Assembly: GCA_030760725.1 (NCBI GenBank)
Contig: JASWHV010000019.1
Coordinates: 38,195,944-38,259,943, forward strand
Reading direction: 5' to 3'
From: Neostapfia colusana
Taxonomy: Eukaryota; Streptophyta; Magnoliopsida; Poales; Poaceae
DNA length: 64,000 nucleotides
The translations under genes were made by a program, and so were the position numbers. This document shows positions 12,868-24,900 of the stretch, piece by piece. Within the stretch, counting starts at the first letter, position 1. Each line of letters begins with the position of its first letter. The notes beneath the pieces were generated by a model, which saw only the letters and a program-made list of their open reading frames with translations, had not been told where the DNA came from and searched no databases.

Positions 12868-13812
12868 CTACTCGGAGTAGAACTCGACCTCCTGCGGGTC
12901 GTCCTCCTCCGGTACATCTGCTGGTGGCTCCGGATCTACCACCTCTCCTGCCATCTTGGGTTCTCCCATTGCTGGAAGACCCAAGACCACCGGTATGCCC
13001 AATACCGGAGGTACGAGGTCCTGCAATGCATGCACCTCGTCCATAGCCTGGTTGTAGTCCTCTTCTCAGCCTTGCCCTTCCTCAATAGCGTCCTCCCGCT
13101 CTTGAGTAAGTTCCTCGTTCTGCTCGGTCAGATTCTGTACCAGTTCTTGCAACGCCGCGATGTCAACACGGCTCTTCTTCTTTGCCTTCTTCAGACGATG
13201 CAACTGATTGTGTTGTTCATTCAGTCGCTTGATCATCGGAAGGAGCACATTGCGGAGTGCGCTGTGAGCACTCTTGAAATGGTCTCCACGGCTTGTGCTC
13301 TCCTTGAGCTTTGTGGTGAGATGCTCCGTATGAACAGCTTGGCTGTCCATCACGGCGTTTCCCGCCCTCATCTGGAGGCTGAGATTTGCCTCCGCGGGGT
13401 TGTACCTTGGGCAACTCGGGTCCGTTGCCTCCAGGTACCTCTCTTCCCACACATGCTGAGTCCGTCACTCCACCGGAACGAGTGCATATGGAGTGCCCTC
13501 CATAGCCTGCACGTGTAGTTGGCAGAAACGTGACATGGTGTCACGGGCTGCCACTTGCCACATCCCTTCCGGTTGCCTACCTCTCACCGTGACGGTGAAC
13601 GGCACCCAACTAGGTGGCGTAGGTCCTGCAGGGACTTCGACATGGATTGTCCACGTCTTGTTCCCCTCTTTGCCTTCTTCCTTGGCGAAGTACTGCGGCA
13701 TCTGGTTGTATCCGAAATATTGAAGCATCTGCCTCAATGTTTCCGGATAGCCGCTGAGGTAAGAACAGTGGGACACCACCCACCCGTTCTCCAACTGCTT
13801 ATCTGCTGTCAT
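12868..13812 (-). pseudogene. Pre-gag ORF1, element B (in-frame stops)
   Basis: An extra protein gene between primer site and gag, sense to the element. I do not recognise its family. The ATG at 13812-13810 gives MTADKQLENGWVVSHCSYLSG; the frame reaches 13465, meets a TGA (probably GGA to TGA), continues to 13066, meets another TGA and reads on to a TAG at 12870-12868. The N-terminal half (about residues 30-110) has alternating hydrophobic stretches (TWTIHVEVP, PFTVTVRGRQP, ARDTMSRFCQLH). The C-terminal half is a predicted coiled coil rich in Glu, Gln and Leu, followed by an acidic Pro-rich tail. It matches ORF1 of D and E throughout. An AG directly precedes the ATG. Confidence 0.75.
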
Positions 13813-15260
13813 CTATGCAAATATATTTGAGAAATGTCAAATATTTATTTAAACAGTAAACCATTGAGTTATAACATAAAACATGTCATTGAACCCATAG
13901 AACTTGGAAACATAGTTCAAATTTTAAACAAATTTGACTGCTGATCTGCTGTCCACATGACAGCCCTGACCAGTTTCCATTTCAACCTGATTTAGGCCAT
14001 GTTAAAGGCAAATCTAATTCTGGAGCTTAACTTCAATAGCTTTCCAGAAAGCATTTGCTTGGCCTAACATCTGTCCTGGTTCAAAAGTTATGAGATGTCA
14101 AAGTTAACAGAATTTCTGGAGAATTCTGGACAGCACCTCCCTGCTTTAGGTACTGATTTGATCCAAGAATTCCAGTTAATTCTTTTCCTAATCTGACAAA
14201 ACTTTCTGTTAAAAAGTTGTAACCCATCTCATAAGCTTTCCATAACTACCTCATTTTCTATTTCTGGATTTTTATGCAGGAAGTTATGCTCAATTTACAG
14301 AGAGTTTACAGAGAGTCTTTGCTCTGTCCTGTTTTCTGGACAGTTTCAACTCTACTGCATTTTTCGATTGGTTAAGGGATGAAACACATCTGGGCCTCAA
14401 CAGAAGAGTTGTAAAGCTCTTCCAAAGCTTTCCAGAAACGTGTCATATGACCCCAACCTCGAAAGAACTCAACCTCTAACCTCTGATTAACTTCAGCCTT
14501 GATTTGGCTGAAAACAGAGTGCTCTGTCCTTAACAACCTATAAGTTGAAAATTTGTTAACTTTGAATATCTTGTTCAAGGGAAGGAGTTACATCAAGTTT
14601 TACTACTTTAGATCAAAACCTTCAAGTTTTAAATGAAGTTGTTCATTTAGTTGGGTGTGACGTCGATGCGTCACCAGATTATGTCGGTACTACGTCCTCA
14701 CAAAGAAAAACCTATACCGGACTTAGCCGCCTTCGTTATTTCAGTGGCACTAAACGTCACTCGCACACGGATGCTACACGACTACCGTTTCGTGGTCAGG
14801 CTACCTGCAGAAACTCAAGCAATCGTCAGACTCGGCTGCACACCGAGCCCGGAATCCATACAGTTAGTACAACCGGCCGTCATCACTCGCGGGGATGTTC
14901 TCAAGCCAAACACGCCTTGAGTTACATGTTCACGTTTCAGACCACGTTGCACCATGCACGCCAGGGACAGACGTTGCTCGAATACCCCAAACGACATGAA
15001 GAGTCGTAGAGGATATCAAGGCAGGTCGGGTTACCTGCCACCCGTGGGGCTCCACCCTTCAGCTTGTGCGCACTGGTGGACAGCGCTTACGTGCACCGCC
15101 CAAGACATAAACGTACCGAGATGCACGATTTTCCGACATAATCAAATAAGCTAATATGCCACTTTCTATACACTAATAACATCCTTATACGGGCTACTAA
15201 CTCGTTCCTCACTGGATTTTTGAAAAAGATGACCTTTGTAGTGCGTTAAACCTCAAGCGA
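13813..15260 (-). other. Leader of element B
   Basis: About 1.45 kb between primer site and ORF1, no recognisable gene. Closely related to the leaders of D (29707-31180) and E (49916-51408). The ORF1-proximal part is AT-rich; the LTR-proximal part is more balanced in composition. Confidence 0.65.
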
Positions 15261-15272
15261 GCTCTGATACCA
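15261..15272 (-). promoter_or_regulatory. Primer-binding site, element B
   Basis: The minus strand reads TGGTATCAGAGC, a perfect match to the usual plant initiator-methionine tRNA primer site, three bases inside the LTR edge at 15276. Confidence 0.92.
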
Positions 15273-15319
15273 CGCTGACACGACCCCAAAGGTCTTGTCG
15301 AGCCAGGATCACGCTGAGA

Positions 15320-15340
15320 GGTGCTGTGTTGCACAGCACC
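15320..15340 (-). repeat. LTR hairpin, element B
   Basis: Perfect nine-base stem GGTGCTGTG / CACAGCACC with a three-base loop, about 45 bp inside the LTR end. The longest uninterrupted stem among the copies. Confidence 0.65.
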
Positions 15341-15505
15341 GGATAACACACGTCAAAGGTACAAAGCGGAAGGGAAATTTCATTACATAAACAAGTTTAT
15401 GAACATGTTTACATCAAAATAGTTCCAGTCTACTCTCACGGGCGTAGACTACGCATCAAGTCCACATTCAGCCCTTGAACGTGTCCTTGCTACAACACCC
15501 GCACA

Positions 15506-16766
15506 CTAACTCTGCGGCGTGCACGACTCCCACCCGACGGGGTTCCCCTCCTGGGCTTCCGTCTCCTCTTCGGGAGTCCCTTCCTCATAGAACCCTGCAA
15601 AAGCTTCAAATACAAGCAGTGAGCACGAAGGCTCAGCAAGTCTGACCCGTCTCACCTAAACATTGAACTTCTAAATGAGGGGTGGTGGGTTACATGGGGT
15701 AAAAATCATTTGCAAGGACCCGGCTAGTTAGTAGAACCTTACTTTCAAGTTTTAGCAGCAGGTTGTGGAGAACCTTACGCTAAGGTACATGAGAGAGCTG
15801 CAATCAAATAAGAAACGCATTTCTCTCATGTACTTTGCCCAAAGTTGAAATGAACTTTAGTTAGCTCTAAACTACAGCAAGTCATTAGCAATCAAGTCCA
15901 TCTTTCAATCAGCAACATTTTAACATGTAACTACCCTGTTCTTTCTACGTTACAGTACAGTGAACAAGTGGTACTCACTGACCGCGAGGGACGGCGATTA
16001 TAATCGATTTACACCTGCAGTGTTACCCGAACAACCCGTCACGTACGCCCGTACTCGATGTTGCTTACAACAACCATCACGTACGCCGTACGCAACCACC
16101 TTTCGCCCGTCAGCCAAATATTGAACCGGTCCCATCGTCCTGAGCAATAGGTCTCTGCACGCGCATCTCCGTGCCGCCAGCCGATTTACACCTCAAGCTC
16201 TCAACCTACCCTCTGAATGACGGGCAATGCCTCAATACCCAGCTACCCAAGTTACATCAGTTTCCCGGTTCCCATATAGCCGGTAGGTCTTCGGTACTGT
16301 TCTAGCTTGTTCAACAGGCCCGCACACGGCTCGGTCCTCAATCGACACGAGCGGAGCTATAGCACACAGGCCCCAAAGTCCTGCTGCCCTTACTCTCCGC
16401 TCCGTATCATTTTTCTTGCCATGTGTATCATGTGCTATCTCTACCCGAGTCGAGTGTCTCTAGCCTATGCTCGCGAGTAGTTCCAACTACTCGACTTGTA
16501 CCGAATCCTACACTAACTTAGCTTTGCAATAGCTAACGGGGTTTTGCAATCCTACCCAACCCATGGTTTTCTTGGCTATGTACTTGGGTTTCCAAACAAG
16601 ACTCTAATGCAAGGAACAATAGTAATCAAGTATGTGCTCAAAACAATAAAAATTTGTAAAAAGGTTAATGCAAACCGGAGCTTGCCTTGCTGCTCTTGGT
16701 CGTAGGCTAGCTGCTCCTCCGGAGTAACGAAGTCTAGGACTTCGGGTTCCTCCTCGACCTTAGCGA
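15506..16766 (-). other. Split exon-like segments inside LTR B (81 nt + intron + 89 nt)
   Basis: On the minus strand, an AG (16768-16767) precedes an 81-nt segment (16766-16686) encoding an acidic peptide that includes VEEEPEVLDFVTPEEQ. It ends at a GC-type donor (CAAG followed by GCAAG). A 1091-bp intron-like stretch ends in TTTTGCAG. The 89-nt second segment (15594-15506) continues in the same phase with YEEGTPEEET and stops at TAG. Lengths and phase are kept in D, and nearly so in E. Function unknown; could be a captured host exon pair or a spliced part of the element's transcript. Confidence 0.55.
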
Positions 16767-18763
16767 CTACATGATAGAAGCAATACATGTATTAATTTAA
16801 ATGCAGTTGTATTAACCTTTAATCTTGTGAAGTTTATAACTCTTACTAGACAAGCCCAATGACTGAAACTTTTACTGTCGCTGGGTTACAACCTAAACAG
16901 AGACTTGGTCAAGTTTTAGTTGCAGCAAAGCTCAATTGAGCCCTCCACAATTAATTATGTCCTTGACCTTAATTGAAGGCCCTTAGGGTGTTCTAAGGAT
17001 TTTCATAGAACAAACTATGACTTTCTGAAAACTAGATTTTCAGAGGGTTCTAATGGAGTTGGTCTCACTTAATTTGAAAATTCCTAGCTAAGCATATGAG
17101 CTAAACAATTTCAGAGAAAATTCTGAAAATGTTTTCTGAACATTTTCTATTTTCTCTGGAACAGTTTCACTAATCACACCATTAGGTGGATCACATGAGC
17201 TCAAATGGATCTGAAATTTTTATGGTAGTTCAGGGATATTTTGGTGAACATCCCAGCAAAATTCAGGATTTTCCTCCAAAGGATTCTCCAGTTAAAATTC
17301 CAAACAGTTTAAACTTTGAGGAATTAATTCTGGAAAGTGAAACTTGATTTGCTGGAAAGTACTCAGAGAGCTGAATCCAACAAAAATTGGTTCACTCGAT
17401 TTGGAGCTTTCTAGCCAAAGTTATGAGGATTTGAAGTTTGAAGGAAATCTGAAAATCGGGAATAAGTTTAAACTCTCGGGGTCCCGCGGGGACACGTGTT
17501 GAGCGCAGAGGTGTCCGGCACACCGAGGCCCACAGGGTATTTGCGCGCCAGCACAGCCGATCCCGGCCACACCCAATCCCGATTTAAATTCTTCAGCCGC
17601 TGACACGTGGGCCAGCCGGCTTCGTCTTCCTCCCACCGTTCTCTTGCGCCCGCGCCGCCGACCTCGCCGGAGCAGACCCGGAGCTCGCCAGTTCGCCGCT
17701 GCCGGACCTCCCATGGTCTGAAACTCGCCGCCAGGGTGTTGTCGATGTCGAGGAACACGTCGGTGGTGTCAGGTCGGGCTGGGGGTGACCGGAAATAGCC
17801 CGGCGACGTGCCGCGGCCTCGGTTGAGGTTCGGCGCCGTCGACCGTGGGTTCTAACCTGCCAACACCTCGAACAAACGGTCCTACAGCATTAGTGTACCT
17901 CTAGGAAGCTCGACAAGGTGTTAAAAGGGTTCAGGGGTGGCGGCAAGTCGGTCGGCACCGTGTGACCAATCGTGCCCGCCATGACCGCCCTTGATCGAGC
18001 TCGAAATTCGTCATTCCTAGGCAGTTTCACACCACGGATGCAGAAAAGAACTTGATCGCCGGCTAGTCCAGCGTCTATGTGCAAGACTTGATAACCACCG
18101 AAAGATCATAGAGCGAGAATTTGAAGAATCCGTACCGGAAGCTCGGTTTACGATCGCCGGAGCAAAAAATGGAAATTCTCTGTGGATTCTTCACGGTTTG
18201 CTTCCAAACTTGGAGGAGAGCAGCACGGTGGTCGCGCGCTCCTGTTGCCTCTCTTGCTGGACCGTGAAAACGCCTGTGGAACGCTGTGCACGGGCGCCTG
18301 ACTCTCGGCTGAGGCTAGGTCGCCGCGGTGGCGATCGTTTTCGGGTAAAGGAGGTCGGAGCTCGGGGTTTCTAGCGTTGGGGAAGTGGAGTGCGACCTCA
18401 GGTTGCTGTCTAGCAGCTCAGGAACGAAGGAGGAGATTGTTTTGCTAGTTTTCCCGATTGAGCAGAGAGCTGCGGCGAGAAACAATGCCGCTGCCCGGGT
18501 TTGCCCGCGAGAAGATAAAGCCGGCCGACTCCTGCTCGGCTGAGGCGGTGCCGGTCGCGTGGGGGCGCGAGCAAGCCGCTCTGGGCGCCAGCGCGCGTAG
18601 AGCGGAAGCAGCTGGTTGCGCCGGTGGCTGCTCGGTGGCAGAGCCGACAGCTGCTCGGTGGAATTTCCCACCGAGGCTGTGACTTTGTGTGCAAGTTTTG
18701 CCTCCTTCTCTCTATGACATGTGGGTCCCACCTGGGGTTTTAACCTCTGAAATTTACTCCTAA

Positions 18764-18782
18764 TCACTGTTGTAAACAGTGA
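18764..18782. repeat. Palindrome in the 5' half of LTR B
   Basis: TCACTGTT-three bases-AACAGTGA, perfect eight-base arms. The same element in LTR E has TTACTGTT / AACAGTAA, a paired change. Also present at 7462-7480. Confidence 0.6.
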
Positions 18783-19337
18783 GCCCCATAATACCCTGGT
18801 GATTCAAATTATTCACCCATGATCCATTTGAACTGAGTAGAATTCAAATTGGGTTTGGTTTGAATGAATTTCAGCACAAGCTCAGTTTTGAATTCAAATA
18901 AAGTTTGAATTTGTCCCACTTAGCTCATGTCAAGATCAACTCCAAATGGAGCGAAAATTGGTGTGTGAGCTCACAAAAATGTGCTGAATAAGAATACGCC
19001 TCCCACTTTTAAATTCATGGGATAAAAACAGTTTGAATTTGAATATGGTTTCAAACTGCCCTCTTTCTAACTATACCCAAAATGACCTCAACAAGGTTTT
19101 GAATTTGGGTGAAACTTGGCATGGACATCCTTAGCAATGTGTAGGAGTTTTCATATGTCCAACCCACCTATATCACATGTGGGAAATACCACTTTTGCAA
19201 TATGTGAGTTCGTTTTCTAATGAGCATGTTGATGGTGGTTACTTACTCTTCACTTTTGTTCATCATCTTTCCTTAAATGAGGTGTGTGTGTATGGTGATG
19301 AACACCTCAAATATGTGTCAAAACTGAGACCCTTACA

Positions 19338-20565
19338 CAAAGTATTCTCCAAGATGGACTTACGGTCCGGTTATCATCAAATAAAAATCAGGGCGGAGGA
19401 TATACCGAAGACGGCTCTCTCGACTAGATACGGGCTCTAGGAGTATCTAGTCATGTCTTTCGGGCTAACAAATGCACCCGCACACTTCATGTATCTCATG
19501 AATTCTGTATTCATGCCAGAGTTGGATCAGTTCGTCGTGTTTTTCATCGACTACATTCTTGTATACTCCAAATCGGAAGAGGAGCACACCAAACATCTCC
19601 ATATTATGCTTCAACGCTTACGGGAACATAAGCTGTATGCCAAATTCAGCAAGTGTGAATTTTGGATCAGCAAAGTACCATTCTTAGGCCACATTATTTC
19701 AGCAGAGGGTGTGGCCGTGGATCCAACCAAAATTGAGCAAGTCTTGAAGTGGGAGTTTCCAACATCGGTTCATCAAATCTGCAGTTTTCTAGGCCTAGCG
19801 GGTTATTACCGGAGATTTATTCCCAGCTTCTCAAAAGTGGACAAACCAATGACAGAGTTATTGAAGAAGAGCAGCAAGTATGTATGGACATAAGCCTGTG
19901 AAGAGGCATTTCAAACTCTAAAGAAACATCTCACAACGGCACCGGTGTTAGCCCAACCTGATACAACAAAGCCATTTGATGTTTATTGTGATGCCTCAGG
20001 CATTGGCCTTGGCTGCGTCTTAATGCAAGATAGACACGTGATTGCGTATGGGTCTCGTCAACTCCGCAACCACGAGCAGCACTACCCTACTCATGATCTA
20101 GAACTCGCTGCGGTGGTGCTTGCATTGAAGATGTGGAGGCACTACTTACTCGGGAATTTAGTGCACCTCTACACCGACCATAAGAGCCTCAAATATATAT
20201 TCACTCAGAAGGATATAAATATGAGGCAGCGTAGATGGTTGGAATTGATCAAAGACTATGAGCTCGAGATCCACTACCGTCCGGGCAAAGCTAACGTGGT
20301 GGCTGATGCACTCAGTCGGAAATCCCATGTGAATAACTTGTTAGTTGTTCCGGATGAGGATGAAGAACCAATCTTGCGGGTGATTCCGTATGGGGCGTTG
20401 AATAATCTTGCTCTTGTGCCTACCATTAGAGAAGAGATTGTACAAGCCCAGAAGAGAGATATAGGAATGTGGAAAATCCGGGCAAGAATCAATGAGGATA
20501 AAATGAAATGTTTCTGGGAAGATGAACAAGGTGTGTTATGGTTTAACAACCGTATCGTGGTACCC
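19338..20565 (+). pseudogene. pol: Reverse transcriptase-RNase H, element C (5'-truncated, stops)
   Basis: Starts at KVFSKMDLRSGYHQIKIRAED, directly after the right edge of element B. A TAG at 19438-19440 replaces the Tyr before EYLVMSFGLTNAPAHF. The catalytic FIDD motif is altered: VVFFIDYILVYSK has Y in place of the second Asp. A TAA follows WT near 19891. The RNase H domain is open from 19945 to 20574 and keeps all four expected acidic positions (YCDASG, DLELAA, YTDHKS, VADALSR). A frameshift near 20565 separates it from integrase. The RT would be inactive from the lost Asp alone. Confidence 0.88.
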
Positions 20566-21851
20566 GGAACCTGAAGCTAAGGAAGAAAATCCTCGATGAA
20601 GCTCATAAGTCCAAGTACTCGATACATCCAGGGAGCAACAAGATGTATCAAGACCTTAAGACAAAATTTTGGTGGACTCGGATGAAGCGAGAAATTGCCA
20701 AGTATGTATCCGAGTGTGATACATGTCGGCGAGTCAAAGCTGATCATATTAAGAAAGCGGGAATGCTGCAACCATTAAGTATTCCGGCATGGAAGTGGGA
20801 GGACATAAGCATGGACTTTGTTGTCGGACTGCCTCTCACATCTAGAAAGCACGACTCCATTTGGGTGATTGTTGATCGCTTAACAAAATCAGCCCACTTC
20901 ATCCCAGTGAGTACCAGATTTTCAACTAAGCAATATGCAGAGTTGTATCTCTCCAGAATTGTGTGCTTACATGGAGTCCCCAAAACCATCGTATCGGACC
21001 GAGGTTCAATATTTGTTGCTCATTTCTGGGAGCAACTGCATGAATCTCTGGGAACAAAGTTACTCAGAAGCTCAGCATACCATCCTCAGACCGACGGTCA
21101 AACAGAGAGGGTGAACCAGGTTTTGGAAGATATGCTGAGGGCATGTGCCATAGATCATGGAAAGAACTGGGATTACCATTTGCCATTAGCAGAGTTCTCC
21201 TACAACAATGGTTATCAATCCAGTATTAAAATGGCACCATACGAAGCGCTTTATGGCAGGAAGTGCCGCACACCACTCAATTGGTGTGAATCTGGCGAGA
21301 GGGTGATTTTCGGCATTGATCTTGTAAAAGATGCCGAAGAGAGAGTCCAACTGATTCAAGAAAACCTCAGAGCCGCTCAATCTCGCCAGAAGAGTTATGC
21401 GGACCAGCGACGCCGACCCTTGTGTTTTGAAGTTGGAGATCACGTCTATCTCCGAGTATCCCCGATGAAGGGAATTCATCGATTCGGGGTCAAGGGAAAG
21501 ATAGCTCCTCGCTTTGTGGGTCCGTTCGTTATTACAGAACGGTGTGGGCCGGTAGCCTACCGTTTGGAGCTGCCACCATCCTTATTGGGCGTCAACGACA
21601 TCTTCCATGTCTCACACTTGAGAAAGTGTTTGAAGAAGCCGACAGAAATTCTTTCGGGAGACATGGAGATATTACAACCAGATCTCACCTACGCCGAGCA
21701 GCCCATCAAGATTATCGACGAGAAGAGCCAGATCACTCGAAATAGGACTTTGAAATTTTACAAAGTCCTGTGGAGTAATCACACACCGGAAGAAGCGACT
21801 TGGGAGAATGAAGATTACATCCACAAGAACTATCCGGAACTTTTGTCGTAA
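20566..21851 (+). CDS. int: Integrase with chromodomain, element C (402-codon open stretch)
   Basis: The best-preserved coding region of the window. From 20643 (MYQDLKTKFWWTRMKREIAK) 402 codons are open to TAA at 21849-21851. Visible in order: end of the HHCC zinc finger (CDTCRRVKADH), catalytic D in ISMDFVVGLP, D in IVSDRGSIF, E in HPQTDGQTERVNQ, the GPF motif (RFVGPFVITERCG), and a chromodomain (RNRTLKFYKVLW, EATWENEDYI). The zinc-finger start lies upstream of the ATG in the same frame (KKILDEAHKSKYS), so in life this was part of a larger polyprotein. The upstream RT is broken, so autonomous activity is not expected. Confidence 0.88.
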
Positions 21852-21910
21852 CTTTTGTAATTTCCTTCCGCCTCATATTTCTTTTGTAATCTCGGGACGA
21901 GATTCCCTTT

Positions 21911-21924
21911 TTAGGGGGGAGGAA
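21911..21924 (+). promoter_or_regulatory. Polypurine tract, element C
   Basis: TTAGGGGGGAGGAA directly before the LTR start TGTAATGG. Primes plus-strand synthesis. Confidence 0.88.
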
Positions 21925-24900
21925 TGTAATGGTCCCAAAATTGTGAATACAAAGAAACATGAGTTTGTACAAATGTTGGTGTCATGTGTATGAAAAAAGG
22001 GATGGGTTCAAACTTTTTACACATATGATAACACATGTGAAGTTGTTCTAAAACCAACTTAGAGTCAATTGCATGTTTGGACCCTAGTTGGATTAAGAAC
22101 ACCGAGTTGATGTACTCAAGTGCAATGGGAGGGTTTGAAAATAAGAATTTGAACTAAATGTCCAACTCAAATTTCAAATGAGGGGAGGGCATAATGGTGA
22201 TTCAAAACTGTTGTGTTCAAACTCTTGTTTGCAGCAGCTAACACAAGAATCAAATTGCATATTTGGATTCCTTAGGTCCAGATTAGTGGGTAGGCAAAAT
22301 TTCATTTATGTTTGAAATGGTTTGCAATCCATTTTTCCAAAAAGGATTCAAATGTGCTAGGAATTCAAACATACATTTGAATTTGTATGGAATTTGTCTA
22401 ACTATCCAAATGCAGATCAGAGTTTAGCTCCAAACATTTGAATTGGTCACTTGCCAAGTTTTTGGAGATTTTTTGAGGGATAGGGGAGCACTCACCGGTG
22501 GAACCCACATGGCATAGAGGTGGAAAAATCTTACAGCTAAAGTCAGAGCAAAGTCTCTGTTTTATCTCCTCTCACCCGAGCAGGGCTGCCGCAGCATGCC
22601 ACCGAGAGATCCTCGAAGCCACCTCCTGCCCAATTTTCTTCATGCTGGTGAGCTACTCGTGGGTGGCTTTCACTCCTCGACGTGAACCGTTTCTCCACAA
22701 CGCCGAAGGCACGGGTTCTTCTCCTCTCGCGCGCAAGCACGGCACAGAGAAGCCGCCGCCATTGTCAATCGCTCGGGAGCGGTTGTCCCTCGCGTGCAAA
22801 CACCCAGGCGGTAGCATAACGCACCGGCAGCCTTCCCCACAGCCTCGTTGGGCCATAACCGGGAGCGTTCGGCCCTCACAACCACGCGTACACCAAGTCC
22901 CCGCGGCGGCCGCACCGCAACTGAACAGAGGTCGCGCGTGGACAGCTTGGCAGAGGGTCGTTCACAGCTGAGCAAGAGCGGTTTCGGACGTGCTGGGACC
23001 CGGTGGTGCTCATATCTAAAGCTAAAGACGTGATGTGATCTACCCAGCGCGAATTTGAAGAAAGTTCCCCTGCGGGCATGAACTGACCTCCCGGCACGGT
23101 AACTTCAAATTCACCCGCCACACTTGTTCTTAGCTTGTCAATTCTTGCACACAGGACCACCAGCAGTCAGCGATCGTTAGCCCTTCACATCCCTAGCTTG
23201 AAACTGCACGTAGGCCGAGTATTTCTAGGTTTTGTAACAGCAATTATGGCGGGGAGGATAGGGCTCACGGTGACAGTTAGGTTAGAGCCTTCCCCGAGCC
23301 TTTGCATGGCCATGTCGACTTTCCCTGAGATCCCCCGGTGCTGTAGCGCCGTTCCACCGGTGATTTGGCGGGCTAGGTTGGCCAGGCAGCATCACCAAAC
23401 TCGTACCGAACCGCTGCACCGTTGCCGGCTAGGGTAGAGCCACCGCCGGTCGGGGGAGAGGGTTCCATCGTGTTCAGCATGTGGAACTAGGCCCTACCGG
23501 CGAGGGAGAGCGCGGGAGTTGGCCGGACGGCAAGGATCAGCGCGGCTCCGGCGAGCCCGGTGGCGCGCGGGCGCGAGAGCGGGAGGAAGAAGACGAGTTG
23601 GCCGGGCCTGCTCGTCAGTCGCTCAGGAATAGTGGTGAGATCTTCTGTTGCACAGGATCATCTGTGACAATGCGGAAAACAGTCCTCTGGCCCCGTGTGG
23701 TGTAGCCGAGGGGTTGACACGTGTGGGCCGGACCCGCTGTCAGGGATTTGAACTTTTCCCGGTTAATTCAAATTCCAGAATTTCCCCAAACTTTAGAACC
23801 TCCTAACTTTTGCTAGGAAGCTCCAAATTTAGTTATTCAACTTGGGTTGGATTCATCTTGAATAGCTCTATCCAAATATGCAACCCAAGTTGTATGAAAC
23901 TCATTATTTCATTCTGGAAAATTCTTTAAAGCTTTTCAGCAAAAGAATTTTAGAGGGAGTTTGGTTAATCCAAAAATTCTCAAATTTTGCAAGAATATTT
24001 TCTAGGATGTTAGTGAACACCTGTAGAAATTTCAGCTCAATTGGAGTTGATTTGTTCAGGGAAATTCAGATTTCAAGTTACTGTGTTCGATTGAATACAG
24101 AAACATTTTCAGAAAATTTCCAAAACTTGGAAATTCAGTTCTGGGTAAATCTTAGCTCCAAAAATGCTAGGAAAATTGATGCAAGCTCTATGAACTATAA
24201 TTGAAATTGTAGTTCACTAAGTTTGGCATGAACATGGGTGTTATCTCAGAATTAATTCTTCCTTGCTTAATTGCTTAGAAAATTGTTCTGAACAAACCAC
24301 TCAATGAAAAAATGCTAATTTTTGGTCCAGAGGACTTTCTTGTGACAATAAACTCACATGAAAATTCTCAGCTCCATTGGAGCTCTGGATCACCCCTGTT
24401 ATGTTTAACCTCTTAAGGTGATTAATATAGAAGAGGGGGAAACCACTTAGCACTTAATCATGTGCTTAAATCCAAACCCCTAGCACCAGCGTCATTTTAA
24501 ATTCTTAAACAGGGTTCCATTTTTTGAAAACTTGTTATTAGAACTTGTAGCAAAGTTTTTACAATTAAACATATGTGCATATTCATTACGTGTAGCATCT
24601 ACGTGAAGGACTTGAAGTCATTGGAGTAGAGATCAAAGGAGGGAGGCAAGAGGTCAAGCCAAGTGGTCTTCACTAACTGAGTTATATATATTAGTCCCCT
24701 GCAAAACAAAGGCAAGCCCCGGTTTGCATCAAAACTTACAAGTTTTTATTTGTATTCATTTTATATGTCTAGCATTTAGTTTCTTGCATTAAGTCTAGAT
24801 GGTATGAAACTCCAAATGCATGACCCAGAAAACCATGGAGTATAATTTAGAGTAGGTTAACACTTGTTTATAACTGCTGATCTCAAGTCAACAAAAGTGG

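Larger units (their letters stand above)
7087..19337 (-). mobile_element. Ty3/gypsy chromovirus element B (minus strand)
   Basis: Order on the minus strand: 5' LTR (15276-19337), primer site (15261-15272), leader, ORF1 (12868-13812), gag-protease, RT-RNase H, integrase-chromodomain, polypurine tract (8037-8050) and the first 950 bp of the 3' LTR (7087-8036), which is cut by element A. Five bases CAAAG (19338-19342) follow the right LTR edge inside the RT gene of plus-strand element C. I infer that B inserted into C, so a matching CAAAG should lie left of the window. Same family as D and E. Confidence 0.85.
15276..19337 (-). repeat. 5' LTR of element B (4.06 kb)
   Basis: Runs from TGACACGACCCC at 15276 to CCTTACA at 19337 (TG...CA). 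It contains, in sense order: an AT-rich 5' segment, a palindrome (18764-18782), a GC-rich block (about 17460-18700), an AT-rich block, the two exon-like segments (16766-16686 and 15594-15506) and the terminal hairpin (15320-15340). This is the only full LTR copy of B in the window. Confidence 0.9.

Noticed and set aside
12703..13518. Plus-strand open frame of 271 codons (similar antisense frames at 51703-52398 and 28874-29224)
   Set aside because: These lie antisense to ORF1. Their recurrence follows from ORF1's own codon pattern; they have no recognisable motif, and ORF1 in the other strand has better coherence.
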